Below are positions 29,073 through 39,650 of a stretch of DNA of 64,000 nucleotides, piece by piece. The stretch spans positions 1,054,001-1,118,000 of the forward strand of contig NZ_CP077085.1 in the NCBI RefSeq assembly GCF_014268455.2, in the 5' to 3' direction. The stretch comes from Pseudomonas shahriarae (lineage in GTDB: Bacteria; Pseudomonadota; Gammaproteobacteria; Pseudomonadales; Pseudomonadaceae). The number at the start of each line of letters is the position of its first letter. Position 1 is the first letter of the stretch. The position numbers and the translations under genes were made by a program. The notes under the pieces are model-generated. The model was not told where the DNA came from. It did not search any database and saw only the letters and a list, made by a program, of their open reading frames with translations.

Positions 29073-29342
29073 ATGGCTCTCGACGTTCAAGAAAAAGCAC
29101 AAATCGTAGCTGACTATCAGCAAGCTGTTGGTGACACTGGTTCGCCAGAAGTGCAAGTTGCACTGCTGACCCACAACATCAACAAGCTGCAGGGTCACTT
29201 CAAGGCCAACGGTAAAGATCACCACTCCCGTCGTGGTCTGATCCGCATGGTAAACCAGCGCCGTAAGTTGCTGGACTACCTGAAAGGCAAGGATCTGGGC
29301 CGTTACCAGGCTCTGATCGGTCGCCTGGGTCTGCGTCGCTAA
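29073..29342 (+). CDS. rpsO: 30S ribosomal protein S15
   Basis: 89 residues with the S15 signature HKAD-like stretch [22 protein letters not shown]. It nucleates the central domain of 16S rRNA assembly. The ATG follows AAAAAGGAT. In E. coli S15 autoregulates through its leader; the 115-bp leader here could hold such a structure, but I cannot identify the pseudoknot by eye. Confidence 0.99.
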   Translation: MALDVQEKAQIVADYQQAVGDTGSPEVQVALLTHNINKLQGHFKANGKDHHSRRGLIRMVNQRRKLLDYLKGKDLGRYQALIGRLGLRR

Positions 29343-29536
29343 TCAGCGATTGCGCTAGAGGTTGGTTGTTTGCCGTGTGTCAGTGGGTTTCCCGCTGGCC
29401 CATGGCAGGCTCCCAGCCTCAAGTTTTATCTGGATACACGTTTTACCCTGGACAAGGGTTGGGCCGATTCCCGACATTGCCCAAGAATTTCGCAAGAAGA
29501 CAAGTTCCCCAAGAGCCACAAAGAAGGTAGGACACC

Positions 29537-31642
29537 GTGAACCCGGTAATCAAAAAATTCCAGTTCGGTCAGTCGACCGTTACCCTCGAGACAGGCCGTA
29601 TTGCCCGTCAAGCCTCCGGCGCAGTGCTGGTCACCGTTGACGACGACGTTACCGTATTGGTAACCGTTGTAGGCGCCAAGACCGCTGACCCAAGCAAAGG
29701 CTTCTTCCCTCTTTCCGTTCACTACCAGGAAAAGACTTACGCTGCCGGTAAGATCCCTGGTGGTTTCTTCAAGCGCGAAGGCCGTCCTTCCGAGAAAGAA
29801 ACCCTGACTTCCCGACTGATCGACCGTCCGATCCGTCCGCTGTTCCCAGAAGGCTTCATGAACGAAGTGCAGGTTGTCTGCACCGTCGTTTCCACCAGCA
29901 AGAAGACCGATCCGGACATCGCTGCGATGATCGGCACCTCGGCTGCCCTGGCCATCTCCGGTATTCCTTTCGATGGCCCGATCGGCGCAGCTCGCGTTGC
30001 TTTCCACGAAAGCACCGGCTACCTGCTGAACCCAACTTACGAACAACAGAAAGCTTCGAGCCTGGACATGGTCGTTGCCGGTACTTCGGAAGCCGTGTTG
30101 ATGGTTGAATCGGAAGCCAAAGAGCTGACCGAAGACCAGATGCTGGGCGCTGTACTGTTTGCTCACGACGAGTTCCAGGTTGTGATCAACGCTGTTAAAG
30201 AACTGGCTGCCGAAGCCGCCAAGCCGACCTGGACCTGGGCTCCTCAGCCAGAAGCCACTGAACTGCTGGGCGCTATCCGCTCCGAGTTCGGTGCTGCGAT
30301 CTCCGACGCCTACACCATCACCATCAAGGCCGACCGTTACGCTCGCCTGGGTGAACTGAAGGATCAGGTTGTTGCCAAGCTGTCCGGTGAAGAAGGCCAG
30401 CCTTCTTCCAGCGAAGTCAAAGCAGCCTTCGGCGAAATCGAATACCGCACCGTTCGCGAAAATATCGTTAACGGCAAGCCACGTATTGACGGTCGCGACA
30501 CCCGCACCGTACGTCCGCTGAATATTGAAGTCGGCGTTCTGCCGAAGACCCACGGTTCGGCCCTGTTCACCCGTGGTGAAACCCAGGCCCTGGTAGTCGC
30601 GACTCTGGGTACTGCCCGTGACGCACAACTGCTGGACACCCTGGAAGGCGAGAAAAAAGACCCGTTCATGCTTCACTACAACTTCCCTCCGTTCTCGGTA
30701 GGTGAGTGTGGTCGCATGGGGGGTGCTGGTCGCCGCGAAATCGGTCACGGCCGCCTGGCCCGTCGTTCGATTGCAGCCATGCTGCCTGCCGCCGACGTGT
30801 TCCCGTACACCATCCGTGTGGTGTCGGAAATCACCGAGTCCAACGGTTCCAGCTCCATGGCTTCCGTTTGCGGTGCTTCCCTGGCATTGATGGACGCTGG
30901 TGTGCCGATGAAGGCGCCAGTTGCCGGTATCGCCATGGGTCTGGTTAAAGAAGGCGAGAAGTTCGCCGTCCTGACCGACATCCTGGGTGACGAAGACCAC
31001 CTCGGCGACATGGACTTCAAAGTAGCCGGTACCGCCAAAGGTGTTACCGCGCTGCAGATGGACATCAAAATCAAGGGCATCACCGAAGAAATCATGGAAA
31101 TCGCTCTGGGCCAAGCCCTGGAAGCGCGCCTGAACATCCTCGGCCAGATGAACCAGATCATTGGTCAGTCCCGCACCGAGCTGTCGGAAAATGCTCCGAC
31201 CATGATCGCGATGAAAATCGACACCGACAAAATCCGTGATGTCATCGGTAAAGGCGGCGCGACCATCCGTGCGATCTGTGAAGAAACCAAGGCTTCGATC
31301 GACATCGAAGACGACGGTTCGATCAAGATCTTCGGCGAAACCAAGGAAGCGGCTGAAGCTGCACGCCAGCGCGTCCTGGGCATCACCGCTGAAGCCGAGA
31401 TCGGCAAGATCTACGTCGGTAAGGTTGAGCGCATCGTCGACTTCGGCGCGTTCGTCAACATCCTGCCGGGCAAGGACGGTCTGGTTCACATCTCCATGCT
31501 GAGCGATGCTCGCGTAGAGAAAGTGACCGACATCCTGAAAGAAGGCCAGGAAGTGGAAGTGCTGGTACTGGACGTGGACAACCGCGGCCGTATCAAGCTG
31601 TCCATCAAGGACGTAGCAGCAGCCAAGGCTTCGGGCGTTTAA
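29537..31642 (+). CDS. pnp: Polyribonucleotide nucleotidyltransferase (PNPase)
   Basis: 701 residues: two RNase PH domains (about 10-230 and 305-545) joined by a helical linker, then KH (about 550-620, [25 protein letters not shown]) and S1 (about 620-690, [24 protein letters not shown]). 3'-to-5' phosphorolytic exoribonuclease of the degradosome. GTG start at 29537 after AGAAGGTAGG. Confidence 0.99.
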   Translation: MNPVIKKFQFGQSTVTLETGRIARQASGAVLVTVDDDVTVLVTVVGAKTADPSKGFFPLSVHYQEKTYAAGKIPGGFFKREGRPSEKETLTSRLIDRPIRPLFPEGFMNEVQVVCTVVSTSKKTDPDIAAMIGTSAALAISGIPFDGPIGAARVAFHESTGYLLNPTYEQQKASSLDMVVAGTSEAVLMVESEAKELTEDQMLGAVLFAHDEFQVVINAVKELAAEAAKPTWTWAPQPEATELLGAIRSEFGAAISDAYTITIKADRYARLGELKDQVVAKLSGEEGQPSSSEVKAAFGEIEYRTVRENIVNGKPRIDGRDTRTVRPLNIEVGVLPKTHGSALFTRGETQALVVATLGTARDAQLLDTLEGEKKDPFMLHYNFPPFSVGECGRMGGAGRREIGHGRLARRSIAAMLPAADVFPYTIRVVSEITESNGSSSMASVCGASLALMDAGVPMKAPVAGIAMGLVKEGEKFAVLTDILGDEDHLGDMDFKVAGTAKGVTALQMDIKIKGITEEIMEIALGQALEARLNILGQMNQIIGQSRTELSENAPTMIAMKIDTDKIRDVIGKGGATIRAICEETKASIDIEDDGSIKIFGETKEAAEAARQRVLGITAEAEIGKIYVGKVERIVDFGAFVNILPGKDGLVHISMLSDARVEKVTDILKEGQEVEVLVLDVDNRGRIKLSIKDVAAAKASGV

Positions 31643-31663
31643 TTACTCCCAGGCTTTACGCTG

Positions 31664-31693
31664 AAAAAGAGGACTCTTCGGAGTCCTTTTTTT
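31664..31693 (+). terminator. pnp terminator
   Basis: GAGGACTC-ttcg-GAGTCC with a UUCG tetraloop, flanked by A5 and followed by seven Ts: a strong intrinsic terminator closing the rimP-pnp cluster. Confidence 0.95.
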
Positions 31694-31744
31694 GGGCTGC
31701 AGGAAAGTGAAGGTAAATCAGCCGTTTAGCCCAGGACAAAAGCC

Positions 31745-31784
31745 GCAACTTGCATGCAGGCACGATGGGCTTCATGCAAGTTGC
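31745..31784 (+). promoter_or_regulatory. Candidate activator-binding site upstream of the BON gene
   Basis: Perfect 12-bp inverted repeat GCAACTTGCATG-N16-CATGCAAGTTGC. Its centre is about 113 bp upstream of the predicted sigma-54 start, where upstream activator sequences of enhancer-binding proteins normally lie. The cognate protein is not identified. Confidence 0.65.
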
Positions 31785-31810
31785 ACGATTCTGAATTTCG
31801 ACAAAAAACA

Positions 31811-31823
31811 TAAGCTATTGAAT
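31811..31823 (-). promoter_or_regulatory. Candidate IHF site
   Basis: On the minus strand ATTCAATAGCTTA matches the IHF consensus WATCAANNNNTTR with one mismatch, in an AT-rich stretch midway between the inverted repeat and the sigma-54 promoter, the usual place for IHF-assisted looping. Confidence 0.5.
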
Positions 31824-31851
31824 TTAAAGGTTTTTATTCTTATGCGAAAGT

Positions 31852-31867
31852 TGGCACAGCGCCTGCA
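31852..31867 (+). promoter_or_regulatory. Sigma-54 promoter of the BON-domain gene
   Basis: TGGCACAGCGCCTGCA: TGGCAC at -24 and TGC at -12 with exact GG-to-GC spacing, close to the TGGCACGN4TTGCA consensus. Predicted start about 31878, giving a leader of some 60 nt with a CTGCAGC/GCTGCAG hairpin (31883-31910) before the GGAG of the BON gene. Confidence 0.8.
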
Positions 31868-31937
31868 ACAGTACTGGTAACCCTGCAGCATTAACGTTGA
31901 AACGCTGCAGACCTTCGAAAAAACAGGAGTTACTCGT

Positions 31938-32285
31938 ATGAAGAAGTTCGCTATCGCTGCTGCAACTGCCACCGCGCTGACCCTGACCATGGCTAACGTT
32001 GCGTTCGCCCAAACTTCCCAGGCTCCAATGGTTGTAGCCGCCGGTGAAGTGGACAAGGCCAAAGAAGCGACCACCGATACCTGGATCACCACTAAAGTCA
32101 AAGCTGACCTGGTTACCGAGAAAGGCATTCCTGGCACCGACATCAAAGTCGAAACCAACAAAGGTGTGGTCTCCCTGTCCTCCACTGTTGCTGTGACTGA
32201 TGCACAAAAGGAAATGGCAGTAGCCATCGCCAAGAAAATCAAAGGCGTTAAAGCTGTATCGGCCGACGGCCTGAAAGCAGAGTAA
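31938..32285 (+). CDS. Periplasmic BON-domain protein (OsmY-like)
   Basis: 115 residues: signal peptide cut after VAFA (about residue 24), then a single BON domain (about 45-113) with TDTWITTKVKADLV, the conserved GVVSLSSTV turn and KGVKAV. BON domains bind membranes or phospholipid and are found in envelope-stress proteins such as OsmY. Exact role unknown. SD CAGGAG. It stands alone between the pnp terminator and its own terminator, behind a sigma-54-type promoter with candidate UAS and IHF site, which implies signal-dependent expression. Confidence 0.9.
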   Translation: MKKFAIAAATATALTLTMANVAFAQTSQAPMVVAAGEVDKAKEATTDTWITTKVKADLVTEKGIPGTDIKVETNKGVVSLSSTVAVTDAQKEMAVAIAKKIKGVKAVSADGLKAE

Positions 32286-32391
32286 CGCGCAACGACTCGA
32301 CTGGACTTAGGCAAGGCGGCCACGAGCGAGGCAGATATCCGCTCAATGCACCTTACAGGTTCATGCGACCGACCACAGGGATGTGGTCACT

Positions 32392-32425
32392 ACGGGCCCC
32401 GACACTTGTGTCGGGGCCCGTTTTA
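32392..32425 (+). terminator. Terminator of the BON gene
   Basis: Perfect 14-bp stem ACGGGCCCCGACAC/GTGTCGGGGCCCGT with a TT loop followed by TTTTA. Confidence 0.93.
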
Positions 32426-32463
32426 TTGTGGCGGGGAATACATGTCTGCGGATTATGCAGATC

Positions 32464-32496
32464 AAGTGTGGGAGCAGGCAGCCAGCTCCCACACTT
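32464..32496. repeat. REP-like palindrome
   Basis: AAGTGTGGGAGC-N9-GCTCCCACACTT, 12-bp perfect arms carrying the TGTGGGAGC head of the Pseudomonas REP family, between two convergent genes. Confidence 0.65.
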
Positions 32497-32516
32497 TGGA
32501 CTTATGGTGCCGGTAG

Positions 32517-35462
32517 TTACTCGGCATCCAGGTGCATTGGCGTAATTACCCGGCCATCTTTCTCGGCCTGGCCGAGGCTGGCATCAATGAAGTACACCCG
32601 ATCGTCTTCCAACTGGCCCTTGTCGACCAGATAGTCCTTGATTGCACTCGCGCGGTCCTGGCCCAGTTTGCGTAGCAGCACATCACTGCCGCTCCAGAAC
32701 TTGATCACGCCGTCGCGCAGCTTCGCCGAGCGCTCATCGCTGCCCAGGTCTTTCCACTCAGCCGGTGGCTGTTGCTTCAAGCGGGTGCGATAGATGCCTT
32801 CGAGCAGTGGCGCCTTTTCCTTTTCCGGTACTACAAGCAATGACGCCTGGGCCGGGACTTTATCGCCACGGCGCTGGAGTATCTTGTAGTAGTTGTACTG
32901 ATACTCACGCTCAAGCCGCTCGGCGGCCAGGAACGGACCATCGCTGCTGGCTGCCGCAGTGCCTTCGATTTCCAGGCGCAGGGCAGGGCGCTCCTTGAGG
33001 GCTTTGGCGAGGCTGTTGAGGGCCGACTCGGCGTCTTTGCTCAGGGCGCTGGAGCCTGCGGCGAACGACACGTTGCCCAGGTCTTGCGAGCCTCCACCGG
33101 TCACCAGCCCGCCAATGAACTTGAACGGCGCCGTTGCCGCGCGCACTACCAGGTTGCGCAGGGTCTGCCAGACGATCGGCATCACACTGAACTGCGGGTT
33201 GTTCAAGTCGCCGGTCACCGGCAACTCGATGGAGATCTTGCCGTCGGTGTCCTTGAGCAGGGCAATTGCCAGGCGAATCGGCAGGTCCACCGCGTCCGCG
33301 CTGTCGACTTTCTCGCCCAGTTGCAGTTGCTCCACCACCACCTTGTTCTCGGCCTTCAACTGGCCCTTGGTGATCACGTAGTGCAGGTCCAGGTTGAGTC
33401 GGCCCTTGCGGATACGGAACCCGGCAAACTTGCCCGAGTACGGTGTCAGGGTGGTCAGCTCGACGCGTTTGAAGCTGGTGGCGATATCCAGCGCGGCCAT
33501 CGGGTCAAACGGGTTGACACTGCCCTTGATCGTCACGGGTGCATAGCGGTCAACCTTACCCTTGATGTCCACGCTGGCCGGTTTGGCCTGGCGGCTGTCG
33601 ATGGTGCCGATCTGGCCATTGAGTTGCTGGATCGCCGTGGCAAAGTTCGGCGTCAGGCTGAAGTCGGCAAAGTTGGCCGAGCCGTCATTGATCGCGATCT
33701 GCCCGATACGGATGCCCAGGGGTTTTTCATTGCTCGCGCTGGATTTGGCCGTCGATTTGGCGCCACTGTCGGCAGGCTGTGGGATCAGCAGGTCATCGAC
33801 GTTGGTGGTGCGATCATCGTTGATCATAAAGCGCGCATAGGGTTGCAGCAGGTTGATCTTGTCGATCGACAGGCTGTTGCCGTGCTGGTAGTTCAAGCCT
33901 TCCACCACCAGTCGCTGCCACTTGAGGAAGTCGCGGGTCTTGAGCGTGTCCAGGGTGTGCAGCTGATCCACTTGGGCGCGGCCGGTGATCTGCAGCGCGA
34001 GGGGCTCGGTGCTCTTGAGGTTCACATCGAGGTTACTGCCGAGCATGCCGCTGCGCAGTTCCAGGCGGATAAAGGGGCTGATATAGGACTGGGCAACCCG
34101 CAGGTCGATATCCTTGGTGTCGACTTTCAACTTGGCGCTGACCGGGTTCAGGTTGACCTGGCCGCTCGCCTGGATCTTGCCCTGCTTGCCCAGGCCACTG
34201 TCGATCTTGAGGGTGAAGGGGCTTTGATTGAGGCTGTCGAAGTCTTGTACACCGACATTCAGCGGGCCCAGCTCCAGGGCCACCGCAGGTTTTACCTGGC
34301 GATCAGCCAAGTGCACCTGATAGTTACGCAGTTGCACATCCTTGAGCAGCACTTGCCAAGGCTTGCTCGGCGCTGTCGACTCGGGTTTTGGCGAATCGGC
34401 CGCGGCGGGAGCGCTTGCTGGTTCAGGCTTGGTGGCTGGCTTGCTCGGCTGGCTGGCGAACAGTTTCTGCCAGTCCAGTTGGCCATCGGCTTCACGGGCG
34501 GCCCAGGTTTCGAGCTTGTTACTGCGGATTTTGCCCACGATCACTTGCTGCTTGGCCAGGTCGATCGAGGTTTCGCTGACATCCAGGCGCTCCAGGCGGG
34601 CCAGTGGCCGGCCATCCGGGGCCTTGATCGCGAACGGCGCGATGCTCGCCGAGACGTTGGTCAGGTTCAGTTCGGTTTCTTTGGCCAGGTTCAGCTTGTA
34701 GTCGGTACTGAAATTAAGGGTGCCGTCTTCCAAGACCAGGGGCACGGCGTCCCGCACATAGGGCCACCAGACTTTCATCTTGCCATCTGTGACCTTCAAC
34801 TTACCCTCAGAGGCGATTGGCACCAGGCTGAAATTGCCGGTCCAGTCGATCTGCCCGCCCTCGGGGCCTGCGGCGACCAGGGTCATGTCGGCATTGTCTT
34901 CGGGCAGGGTGCTGAGGTTTTTCAGCTCGAAGTCGAGTTTGTCGTAGAGGAACTCGATAGGCTCGCTGGGGCGCACGTCTTCGAAGTGCACGTAACCGCT
35001 CGCCAGCTTGATGCGTTCGATGCGCAGCGGGAACGGTTTGCTTTCGGGGTCATCGGGTGTCGGTTCGCTCGGCGGCAACTTGAACAGTTGTGCCAGGTTG
35101 AGGGTACCGGTCTTGTCGAAGAGGATTTCGGTCTTCGGCTTGTCCAACTGCACATCGGCCAGGTGCAGGGCGCGGGTCCAGAGGCTGTCGATCTGCAGGT
35201 TGGCGTAGAGGCGTTCAAAGCCCACCTGTTCCTTGCCCGGCTCACCGATTTTCAGGCCCCAGAGGGTCAGTTCCAGGCTGAACGGGTTGAGCTCGATACG
35301 CTCGATACGGGCCGGCACGGTAGCGTAATTGGCCAACTGTTGGTTGGCCACGCGAAGCGCAATACCGGGCAGAATCAAAAAGCCCAGCAAGCTGTAGAGT
35401 GCAAGGGCGGTCAGCAAGGCGCCTGTGGCGCGAATCAATCCTTTGGGCATGGGTGACGCCAT
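32517..35462 (-). CDS. DUF748 / AsmA-like large envelope protein
   Basis: 981 residues: an N-terminal membrane anchor (LTALALYSLLGFLILPGIAL, about 14-33), many repeated beta-rich segments typical of DUF748/AsmA-like proteins (about 40-800), Pro/Ala/Ser-rich linker near 345-370, and a C-terminal OmpA-like stretch (NVSFAAGSSALSKDAESALNSLAKALKERPALRLEIEG). AsmA-like proteins are linked to lipid transport across the periplasm, and the OmpA-like end may contact peptidoglycan or the outer membrane. Function unproven. The ATG at 35462 is kept; internal alternatives would remove the anchor. Confidence 0.85.
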   Translation of the reverse strand: MASPMPKGLIRATGALLTALALYSLLGFLILPGIALRVANQQLANYATVPARIERIELNPFSLELTLWGLKIGEPGKEQVGFERLYANLQIDSLWTRALHLADVQLDKPKTEILFDKTGTLNLAQLFKLPPSEPTPDDPESKPFPLRIERIKLASGYVHFEDVRPSEPIEFLYDKLDFELKNLSTLPEDNADMTLVAAGPEGGQIDWTGNFSLVPIASEGKLKVTDGKMKVWWPYVRDAVPLVLEDGTLNFSTDYKLNLAKETELNLTNVSASIAPFAIKAPDGRPLARLERLDVSETSIDLAKQQVIVGKIRSNKLETWAAREADGQLDWQKLFASQPSKPATKPEPASAPAAADSPKPESTAPSKPWQVLLKDVQLRNYQVHLADRQVKPAVALELGPLNVGVQDFDSLNQSPFTLKIDSGLGKQGKIQASGQVNLNPVSAKLKVDTKDIDLRVAQSYISPFIRLELRSGMLGSNLDVNLKSTEPLALQITGRAQVDQLHTLDTLKTRDFLKWQRLVVEGLNYQHGNSLSIDKINLLQPYARFMINDDRTTNVDDLLIPQPADSGAKSTAKSSASNEKPLGIRIGQIAINDGSANFADFSLTPNFATAIQQLNGQIGTIDSRQAKPASVDIKGKVDRYAPVTIKGSVNPFDPMAALDIATSFKRVELTTLTPYSGKFAGFRIRKGRLNLDLHYVITKGQLKAENKVVVEQLQLGEKVDSADAVDLPIRLAIALLKDTDGKISIELPVTGDLNNPQFSVMPIVWQTLRNLVVRAATAPFKFIGGLVTGGGSQDLGNVSFAAGSSALSKDAESALNSLAKALKERPALRLEIEGTAAASSDGPFLAAERLEREYQYNYYKILQRRGDKVPAQASLLVVPEKEKAPLLEGIYRTRLKQQPPAEWKDLGSDERSAKLRDGVIKFWSGSDVLLRKLGQDRASAIKDYLVDKGQLEDDRVYFIDASLGQAEKDGRVITPMHLDAE

Positions 35463-35557
35463 CTATGTCGATCAGGAGTGCCTTGGAGTATGGCACGGGT
35501 TTACGGTTCCGAAGAACCGCGCCTTTATTACGCCAGACAGGTTCTTTCAGGGCAATC

Positions 35558-36574
35558 CTACAACTGCAGGATCAGGGTCTTCAGCGGCGGCTGCTGGTCT
35601 TGTGAGGGAAAGTCAGCGCCGGGTGTCATCACTGTCCAGTCGCGTACGGGGCGGCCGGCCTTTTCAGCACAGCGCAAGACCTGCTCGCGCCAGTCATCCA
35701 TGCTGACCTTTGCCAGGTTGTTGCAGCAGATCAGTACACCGTTTTGCGCGGTGGCCAGCAATGCCGGCTTGAGCAGGCTCTGGTAGTCACGCATCAGGTC
35801 CACGGTACCAAAGGCGCTCTTGGCCCAGGCGGGTGGGTCGAGCAGCACCAGGTCATATTGACGTTGCTCCAGGCGCGGGTAGCTCGGCAGTTTTTGCCCG
35901 CGACGCTGGGTGATCGGCAGCCCGGCCAGTTGGCGGATTGCCGGGAAGTAATCGGACTGTACAAACGTCATGGCTGGCAGTTGCGGGTTCAACTCGCCGT
36001 TTTCGCGACCGACTGCCAGGTTGCCCTCGGCGAAGTCCAGGTTGCACACCTCGCGGGCCCCGCCGGCCGCTGCACTGAGGCCGACGCCGCAGGTGTAGGC
36101 AAACAGGTTCAGCACGCTTTTGCCGGCACTGTGCGCCTTGACCCAGCCGCGGGTATTGCGCAGGTCCAGGAACAGCAGCGGGTCCTGCCCCGGGTGGCGA
36201 CCGCGCACGCGATAGTTCAGGCCCCATTCGTGGCCAACCAGGTCTTCCAGGGCCGCAGGTTCGGCGCGGTACACCGTGTCTTCGCGGTCGATACGCGAGT
36301 TGCCTCGGGAGCGGTCGTTATAGACCAGCAGCAACTCCAGGCCCAGGTACTGGTTGATCGTCAGGTGCAATTGCAGGAGCGCATCGCTGTCCAGGGACTG
36401 GTGAAAGCTCTGCACCATCAATTGCGGGCCGTAACGGTCGATGGTCAGGCCCCCCGCGCCTTCCTGGCTGCCATGAAACAGCCGATAGCAATCGGTGCCT
36501 TGGGCATGCAGCTCGGCGAGCAGGTCTTGGCGGTGATCGAGGGCGGCGCGCAGCGCCTGATTCAGGGACGACAT
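35558..36574 (-). CDS. RlmI-like class I SAM methyltransferase
   Basis: 338 residues. N-terminal EEHD/PUA-adjacent segment with YRLFHGSQEGAGGLTIDRYG, then the Rossmann methyltransferase domain with VLNLFAYTCGVGLSAAAGGA (SAM loop) and the catalytic LLDPPAWAKS motif. This architecture is shared with 23S rRNA m5C methyltransferases such as RlmI and RlmK C-terminal domains. The target base cannot be named from sequence. Single-gene unit between the DUF748 and DUF2236 genes. Confidence 0.82.
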   Translation of the reverse strand: MSSLNQALRAALDHRQDLLAELHAQGTDCYRLFHGSQEGAGGLTIDRYGPQLMVQSFHQSLDSDALLQLHLTINQYLGLELLLVYNDRSRGNSRIDREDTVYRAEPAALEDLVGHEWGLNYRVRGRHPGQDPLLFLDLRNTRGWVKAHSAGKSVLNLFAYTCGVGLSAAAGGAREVCNLDFAEGNLAVGRENGELNPQLPAMTFVQSDYFPAIRQLAGLPITQRRGQKLPSYPRLEQRQYDLVLLDPPAWAKSAFGTVDLMRDYQSLLKPALLATAQNGVLICCNNLAKVSMDDWREQVLRCAEKAGRPVRDWTVMTPGADFPSQDQQPPLKTLILQL

Positions 36575-36621
36575 GGAGCGCGCCTTGCTGGGGAATTTAA
36601 GCGCGCAAGTTTAACAGCTCC

Positions 36622-36647
36622 TGTGGGCGTCGGCTTGCCGGCGATGG
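36622..36647. repeat. Single REP element
   Basis: A TGTGGG head followed by GGCTTGCCGGCGATGG, the same 26-nt layout as each half of the REPIN at 41527, but present once. It lies in the 130-bp gap upstream of the methyltransferase gene. Confidence 0.7.
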
Positions 36648-36704
36648 CGCGGGTGCAGGTCGATCAGTATCGCGGGCAGGCCAGGTGCCACAGGGTGTGT
36701 GTCG

Positions 36705-37574
36705 TTACAGCAGGCCCATCCGCCTGTGGGCCCGTTGCACCGAACCATTGCGCATCGCCCAGCGCAGCAGCGGCGCGCTGCGCCTGACCCCGGCGCGGAT
36801 CAGTTGGCGTTGCAGCGGGCTTTGCTGTTGACCCAGCATGTCACCCGCCCAGTCCGGTAGCAGGTCGATCCCGGCCTGCATCATCAGCGCCCCGAACGGC
36901 TTGGCCAGGGCGCTGGGAGCCGGGGCATCGAGCAACAGGCGCAGTACTTCGCGGCTGCGTTCGTCACACAGCAGTTGTGGGCGAATACGTTGCAGGTAAT
37001 CAGCAATTTCCTGCCTTGAACGCGGCACGTGGCGAGCCCCCAGTTGTTCGGCGACCAGGGCAATCTCGCTGTAATACCGATCCTGGTCTCTGGGCGATAG
37101 ATCCGGGTTTTTGTAGCGCAAATGCGCCGCCAGAAAGCTGCTGACTTCGGCGACGTGAACCCAGGTCAGCAATTCAGGATCACTGGCCGCGTAGGGGCGC
37201 CCGTCAGGTGCGTGCCCGACCACTTGCAGGTGGATGGTGCGCACCTTTTCGATCAGCCATAACGCGTCGCGGCGCGAGCCAAACGTAGTACCGGAAATAA
37301 ACTGCGAAGTGCGGCGCAAACGCCCAAGCATGTCCTGGCGAAAATTCGAATGGTCCCACACACCGGCCAGCGCCAGGGGATGAAGCGCCTGCAACATCAA
37401 GGCGCTGATACCCCCGATCAGCATGCTGCTGAAGTCACCATGGACCTTCCAGCTCACCGAGTCCGGGCCGAACAGCCCTGGGTCGCCCTTGGGGCTTTCC
37501 AGGTCCAGATTGCCCAGGGACAGCCCCGTCAGGCTCATCAGTTGGGATTCGATACGGTTGCGCAGAAATTCCAT
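36705..37574 (-). CDS. DUF2236 / oxygenase MpaB-family protein
   Basis: 289 residues with the DUF2236 hallmarks: LQALHPLALAGVWDHSNF (the His-containing haem or metal-site segment) near 62-79, FISGTTFGSRRDA, HAPDGRPYAASDPELLTWVHVA and a C-terminal basic end. The family includes rubber oxygenase Lcp and fungal MpaB. Substrate unknown. It is 16 bp downstream of acs on the same strand, so probably cotranscribed with it. Confidence 0.8.
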   Translation of the reverse strand: MEFLRNRIESQLMSLTGLSLGNLDLESPKGDPGLFGPDSVSWKVHGDFSSMLIGGISALMLQALHPLALAGVWDHSNFRQDMLGRLRRTSQFISGTTFGSRRDALWLIEKVRTIHLQVVGHAPDGRPYAASDPELLTWVHVAEVSSFLAAHLRYKNPDLSPRDQDRYYSEIALVAEQLGARHVPRSRQEIADYLQRIRPQLLCDERSREVLRLLLDAPAPSALAKPFGALMMQAGIDLLPDWAGDMLGQQQSPLQRQLIRAGVRRSAPLLRWAMRNGSVQRAHRRMGLL

Positions 37575-37590
37575 GGTGGCTTGGGGGTTC

Positions 37591-39528
<1,938 letters not shown>

Positions 39529-39540
39529 TAGGGATCCCTC

Positions 39541-39548
39541 TTCTTGTT
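39541..39548 (-). promoter_or_regulatory. Candidate Crc/Hfq (CA) motif in the acs leader
   Basis: AACAAGAA, matching the AANAANAA consensus, lies 13-20 nt before the acs ATG and directly next to the AGAGGG Shine-Dalgarno, which itself forms the palindrome AGGGATCCCT. Hfq-Crc bound here would block initiation. Confidence 0.55.
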
Positions 39549-39574
39549 ATAGAGACAAGAGTTCAAGGCTGGTC

Positions 39575-39606
39575 CCTGGGGGAGCTGGCAAGCCAGCTCC
39601 CCCAGG
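39575..39606. repeat. Perfect 32-bp palindrome between pgi and acs
   Basis: Arms CCTGGGGGAGCTGGC and its complement (15 bp each) around AA. It may terminate pgi transcription but has no T-tract; it resembles REP-derived hairpins seen elsewhere in the window. Confidence 0.65.
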
Positions 39607-39650
39607 GGGCGCTTGTGCAGGTTCAATCCCTGATTGTAGTGCCGATCACA

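Noticed and set aside
33084..35456. 790-codon plus-strand ORF over the DUF748 gene
   Set aside because: Composition (Gln/Val/Leu-rich) is typical of an antisense shadow; the minus-strand gene has a recognisable architecture.
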